From assembly GCF_001905545.1 (NCBI RefSeq), contig NZ_LIPD01000012.1:62001-126000 (forward strand): DNA of 64,000 nt, in the 5' to 3' direction. This DNA comes from Streptomyces sp. CB02056 (lineage in GTDB: Bacteria; Actinomycetota; Actinomycetes; Streptomycetales; Streptomycetaceae). Made by a program: the position numbers and the translations under genes. Below, piece after piece: positions 60,494 to 64,000 of this stretch; the first letter of the stretch is position 1, and the number at the start of each line of letters is the position of its first letter. Under the pieces are notes generated by a model. The model saw nothing but the letters and a program-made list of their open reading frames with translations, was not told where the DNA came from and ran no database searches.

Positions 60494-62695
60494 CTAGACG
60501 GTGACGGACTCCCGGGCCGGGGCCGGCTCCGGGGCGGCGGTCACGAGCTTGCTGCCCTCGACGTCCACGTCCGGTATCAGGCGGTCGAGCCAGCGCGGCA
60601 GCCACCAGGCGCGGCGGCCGAGCAGGGCGAGGACGGCCGGGACGATGGTCATCCGGACGATGAAGGCGTCGAAGGCGACGGCCGCGGCGAGGCCCAGGCC
60701 CATCATCTTGATCATCGGCTCGCTCATCCCGATGAAGCCCGCGAAGACGGCGATCATGATGAACGCGGCGGCGGTGACCACCCGGGCGTTGTGCCGGAAC
60801 CCGGTGACGATCGCCTCACCGGGCTCCTCGCCGTGGACGAAGCCCTCGCGGATGCGGGTGACCAGGAACACCTCGTAGTCCATGGCGAGGCCGAAGACCA
60901 CACCGATCATGAAGATCGGCATCATGCTCATCACCGGGCCGGTCTGCTCCACGCCGATCAGGTTGGCCAGCCAGCCCCACTGGAAGACCGCGACCACGGC
61001 GCCGAGCGCGGCGACCACCGACAGCAGGAAGCCGAGCGCCGCCTTCAGCGGGACGAGGAGCGAGCGGAAGACGATCATCAGCAGGATGACGGCGAGGCCG
61101 ACGACCACGGCGAGGTAGGGCACCAGCGCGTCGGACATCTTCTGCGACACGTCGATGTTCATCGCCGTGGTGCCGCTGACCAGGACCGTCGCCCCGGTGG
61201 CCGTCTTCAGGCCGGCCGCGTCGTGCCGGATGGCGTGCACGATGTCCTTGGTCTCGGCCTCGCTCGGGCCGGTCGCCGGGACGGCGTTGAGCAGGGCCGT
61301 GTCGCCCGCCTGGTTGAACATCGGCGGGGTCACCGCGATGACCCCGGGCAGACCCGAGACCTTCTTGGCGACCTCGTCGGCGGCGGCCTTCGGGTCGGCG
61401 ACGCCCTTGGCGTCCACCATGACCGTCAGCGGGCCGTTGAAGCCGGGGCCGAAGCCCTCGGAGAGCAGGTCGTACGCGCGGCGCTGGGTGGTGGAGGTGG
61501 GCTTGGACTCGTCCCCCGGCAGGCCGAGCCGCAGGTCGAGCGCCGGGGCGGCGAGCACCCCGAGGCCGATCACGCCACCGAGCAGCACCGCGAGCGGGCG
61601 GCGCAGGATGAAGCGGGCCCAGCGGGCACCGCCGTTCTCCTTCGCGCCCGGGGCCGCCGCACCGCGGGCCTTGCGGGCCTTGCGCGGCAGCACCTTGCGG
61701 CCGAGGAAGCCGAGCAGCGCGGGCACCAGGGTGAGCGCGACCAGCACGGCTATGACGACCGTCCCGGCGGCGGCCATGCCCATCTTGGCCAGGATCGGGA
61801 TGCCGACCACGGAGAGGCCGGCGAGCGCGATCACCACGGTGAGGCCCGCGAAGACCACCGCGGACCCGGCCGTGCCGACCGCCCGGCCCGCCGCCTCCTG
61901 GGGCGTCCGGCCCTCGGCGAGCTCGGCGCGGTAGCGGGAGACGATGAACACCGCGTAGTCGATACCGACCGCGAGGCCGAGCATCATCGCGAGCGTGCCG
62001 GTGGTGGTGGAGAGCCCGAGCGTGCTGCCGAGCGCGGTGATCAGCGCCATGCCGAGGCCGACGCCGATGACGGCGGTGAGCAGCGGCAGGCCGGCCGCGA
62101 GCAGCGAGCCGAAGGTGATCACCAGGACGACGGCGGACAGCGCCATGCCGATCGCCTCGCTGCTGCCGCCCGCGTCGGGCTTGGCCATCAGCGCGGTGCC
62201 GCCGATCTCGACCTTGAGGCCGGCGTCCCGCCCGTGCTGGGCGGCCTGCTCCAGGGTGTCGGTGGCGGTCTTGGAGACCTCGCCGGCCTTGGCGGAGTAG
62301 CTCACCGTGGCGTAGGCGGTGGTGCCGTCCGCGGAGACGGCGCCCTTCATCTTGAACGGGTCCACCGCGCTGGTGACCTGCTCGGAGCCGGCGAGCTCGC
62401 CGACCGTGCGCTCGACGGCCTGCTGGTTCGGCGCGGCGGTGATCTTCTGGCCGGAGGGGGCGACGAACACCAGGCGCGCCGAGGCCCCGTCGGCGTGGCC
62501 GCCGGGGAAGCGCTCGTTCATCAGGTCGAAGGCCTTCTGCGCCTCCGTGCCGGGCATCGCGAAGCCGTCGTCGGGTGCGGCGGGCGCCTTGGCCGCGAGG
62601 ACTCCGACGGCCGCCAGCACGGCGACCCAGAGGAAGGTCACCAGCCGGCGCCGGACGAAGGTCCATCGGCCCAGACGGTAGAGGAACGTGGCCAC
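60494..62695 (-). CDS. MMPL-family RND transporter
   Basis: Predicted 733 residues. About twelve membrane segments in the two-halves RND layout. N-terminal TM from RRRLVTFLWVAVLAAVGVLA, a large extracytoplasmic loop, then GTLAMMLGLAVGIDYAVFIV and its counterpart FMIGVVFGLAMDYEVFLVTR, where D residues carry protons. Members export lipids or hydrophobic drugs. GTG 62695 is chosen; the frame opens at 62791. It is upstream of a NarL-type two-component pair on the same strand. Confidence 0.9.
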   Translation of the reverse strand: MATFLYRLGRWTFVRRRLVTFLWVAVLAAVGVLAAKAPAAPDDGFAMPGTEAQKAFDLMNERFPGGHADGASARLVFVAPSGQKITAAPNQQAVERTVGELAGSEQVTSAVDPFKMKGAVSADGTTAYATVSYSAKAGEVSKTATDTLEQAAQHGRDAGLKVEIGGTALMAKPDAGGSSEAIGMALSAVVLVITFGSLLAAGLPLLTAVIGVGLGMALITALGSTLGLSTTTGTLAMMLGLAVGIDYAVFIVSRYRAELAEGRTPQEAAGRAVGTAGSAVVFAGLTVVIALAGLSVVGIPILAKMGMAAAGTVVIAVLVALTLVPALLGFLGRKVLPRKARKARGAAAPGAKENGGARWARFILRRPLAVLLGGVIGLGVLAAPALDLRLGLPGDESKPTSTTQRRAYDLLSEGFGPGFNGPLTVMVDAKGVADPKAAADEVAKKVSGLPGVIAVTPPMFNQAGDTALLNAVPATGPSEAETKDIVHAIRHDAAGLKTATGATVLVSGTTAMNIDVSQKMSDALVPYLAVVVGLAVILLMIVFRSLLVPLKAALGFLLSVVAALGAVVAVFQWGWLANLIGVEQTGPVMSMMPIFMIGVVFGLAMDYEVFLVTRIREGFVHGEEPGEAIVTGFRHNARVVTAAAFIMIAVFAGFIGMSEPMIKMMGLGLAAAVAFDAFIVRMTIVPAVLALLGRRAWWLPRWLDRLIPDVDVEGSKLVTAAPEPAPARESVTV

Positions 62696-63075
62696 GGGAG
62701 AGCGGACTCCTTCGGATGCGGTTCTCGGGATCGGGAGGTGCCGCGGCCGGCCGGACGTCCTGGTGGACGCGGTCCGCCGCAGCATGACCAATCCTTGATC
62801 GCCGACCCCTACTCCGTCGTCGTCCCTGCGCAGGCCGTTTGCGTACTGCGGACGCAGTAGTGCCCTCCCCCGTACGGAGGAGCGCGCGTCCTACCCCGGA
62901 AGCAGCCCCCGGACCTGCGGCGGAAGCAGATCCGGTCACCCAAGCGGTCCGCGGCGGCGGGCCGCGGACCGGTGGGCGAAGTAGCGTGATGTGCCTGACC
63001 CGTCCGCTGACGTGCGGTTCGGGAGGATCCGACCCGATCGGTGCTGCTTTCGCAGCCCGCCGCCGGAGGTGCCCC
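62696..63075. promoter_or_regulatory. divergent control region with a perfect palindrome
   Basis: 380 bases between the MMPL and DegT genes with no credible ORF. TACTGCG-GA-CGCAGTA at 62844-62859 is a perfect dyad of operator size, roughly midway. Which regulator would bind it is not apparent in this window. Confidence 0.45.
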
Positions 63076-64000
63076 ATGGGCGTTCCAGCCGCCCGCATCG
63101 TGTTCGACGAGAGCGACCGTGCGGCCGTCGCCGAAGCGGTGACCGAGATGCTCACCACCGGCGCGCTGACCCTCGGTCCGTGGACCGAGCGCTTCGAGCA
63201 GGCCTTCGCCACCGAGCACGGCGCCTCGCACGCCGTCGCGGTGAGCAGCGGCACGGCGGCGCTGGAGGTGATCCTGCGCGGCATCGACGTCCGGGGCCGC
63301 GACGTGGTCGTCCCCGCCGTCACCTTCTACGCGACCGCCGGCGCGGTGGTGCACGCGGGCGGGCGTCCGGTCTTCGCCGACGTCGACCCGGCCACCCTCG
63401 CGCTCTCCCCCGAGACCCTGGAGGCGGCGCTCACCCCGGACACCGCCGCCGTCGTCCTGGTGCACATCGGCGGGCTGGTCGGCCCGCAGGTCACCGCGGT
63501 GCGGGCGCTGTGCGACCGGCGCGGTATCCCGCTGGTCGAGGACGCCGCGCACGCCCACGGCAGCAGCTTCGACGGGCGCGCCGCCGGGACCTTCGGCCTG
63601 GCCGGGGCCTTCTCCTTCTACCCGACCAAGGTCACCACCAGCGGCGAGGGCGGGATGATCCTCACCGAGTCGCCGGAGCTGCGCGACGAGGCCCGGATCT
63701 ACCGCGACCAGGGCAAGGGCTCCTTCACCACCAACCACCACGTGAAGCTCGGCTACTCCTGGCGGATGAGCGAGCCGCACGCCGCGATCGGGGCGGTGCA
63801 CCTGCGCCGGCTGAAGGAGTTCATCGAGACCCGCCGGGCCGTCGCCCGCCGCTACGACGCGGCGCTGGCCGGGCTGGACGGCCTCGACCCGGTGCTCGAA
63901 CCGCCCGGCTGCCGGGGCAACTACTACAAGTACGTGGCGCTGCTGCCGCCCGGGGTGGACCGCGCGGAGTTCAAACGGGCGGTGGCCGAGGAGCACGGGG
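63076..64000 (+). CDS. DegT/DnrJ/EryC1/StrS aminotransferase (3'-truncated by window)
   Basis: ATG 63076 follows GGAGG and opens 308 codons without a stop to the window end. PLP-dependent sugar aminotransferase fold: AVSSGTAALEVILRG (cofactor phosphate), IPLVEDAAHAHGSSFDG, and the PLP lysine in FSFYPTKVTTSGEGG. Family members aminate keto-sugars in glycan or antibiotic sugar pathways; expected length is about 370-400 residues. Downstream genes, outside the window, would tell the pathway. Confidence 0.93.
   Translation, partial: MGVPAARIVFDESDRAAVAEAVTEMLTTGALTLGPWTERFEQAFATEHGASHAVAVSSGTAALEVILRGIDVRGRDVVVPAVTFYATAGAVVHAGGRPVFADVDPATLALSPETLEAALTPDTAAVVLVHIGGLVGPQVTAVRALCDRRGIPLVEDAAHAHGSSFDGRAAGTFGLAGAFSFYPTKVTTSGEGGMILTESPELRDEARIYRDQGKGSFTTNHHVKLGYSWRMSEPHAAIGAVHLRRLKEFIETRRAVARRYDAALAGLDGLDPVLEPPGCRGNYYKYVALLPPGVDRAEFKRAVAEEHG

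Noticed and set aside
58835..62860. A 1341-codon open frame on the plus strand
   Set aside because: Antisense to the kinase and MMPL genes, whose motifs are unambiguous; the translation is low-complexity Gly/Asp/His/Glu.

Overview
The window is very GC-rich (G/C at most third codon positions). It has frequent GTG starts, GGAGG-type ribosome binding sites, ATGA/GTGA gene overlaps and many DUF and regulator families typical of Streptomycetaceae. I read it as chromosomal sequence from a Streptomyces- or Kitasatospora-like actinobacterium. I saw no rRNA, tRNA, CRISPR array, intact insertion sequence or phage gene.

Layout. 1-13 kb: a partial left-edge gene, an FAD oxidoreductase convergent with an ATP-grasp gene, an ABC-F ATPase behind a tiny leader ORF and an intrinsic terminator, a methyltransferase, a small secreted protein, a beta-carbonic anhydrase coupled to a SulP transporter, DUF4259, a LysR regulator divergent from a GNAT acetyltransferase, a TPR protein, and a frameshifted remnant of a second copy of the 5-kb methyltransferase. 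12.4-18.3 kb: a methyltransferase, a TetR regulator coupled to a VC0807-like membrane protein, a TipA-like MerR regulator overlapping a glycosyltransferase, then a DUF6745 gene and a small unknown gene. 18.5-24.8 kb: the most interesting block, two tandem STM4015-type leucine-rich-repeat proteins followed by STM4014 (ATP-grasp), STM4013 (sulfatase-fold hydrolase), STM4012 and STM4011 (two radical SAM enzymes). The last four overlap by 4 nt, so they look like one modification pathway of unknown product.

25-44 kb: an NPPW-type methyltransferase, a VOC protein, a YihY/BrkB membrane protein, two divergent rhomboid-like proteins, argG with a candidate ArgR site and a 42-nt poly-C run downstream, a GAP-family membrane protein, a sigma factor coupled to an unknown gene, and ohrR/ohr separated by an operator and an 8-bp minisatellite. 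These are followed by a SHOCT protein, a GH16-like hydrolase, a CBS-BON protein, a PstS-like protein without a visible signal peptide, a large single-pass membrane protein, and a flavin monooxygenase divergent from its probable TetR regulator (two matching operators). 43-64 kb: a HEAT-repeat protein, a small secreted protein, a GlsB-like protein, an APC permease, a lipoprotein of the dimethylformamidase-beta type, a polyprenol-phosphate mannosyltransferase, a FUSC-like protein, SRPBCC/VOC, a phospholipase C with a nuclease-fold partner, a CsoR/CstR-family repressor with its operator, a PRC-barrel protein, a Methyltransf_19 protein, an MMPL exporter with a NarL-type two-component system, and the start of a DegT-family aminotransferase that leaves the window.

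Coordinates come from reading frames and start-site inspection by eye. Family names come from motif recognition, not from searches.
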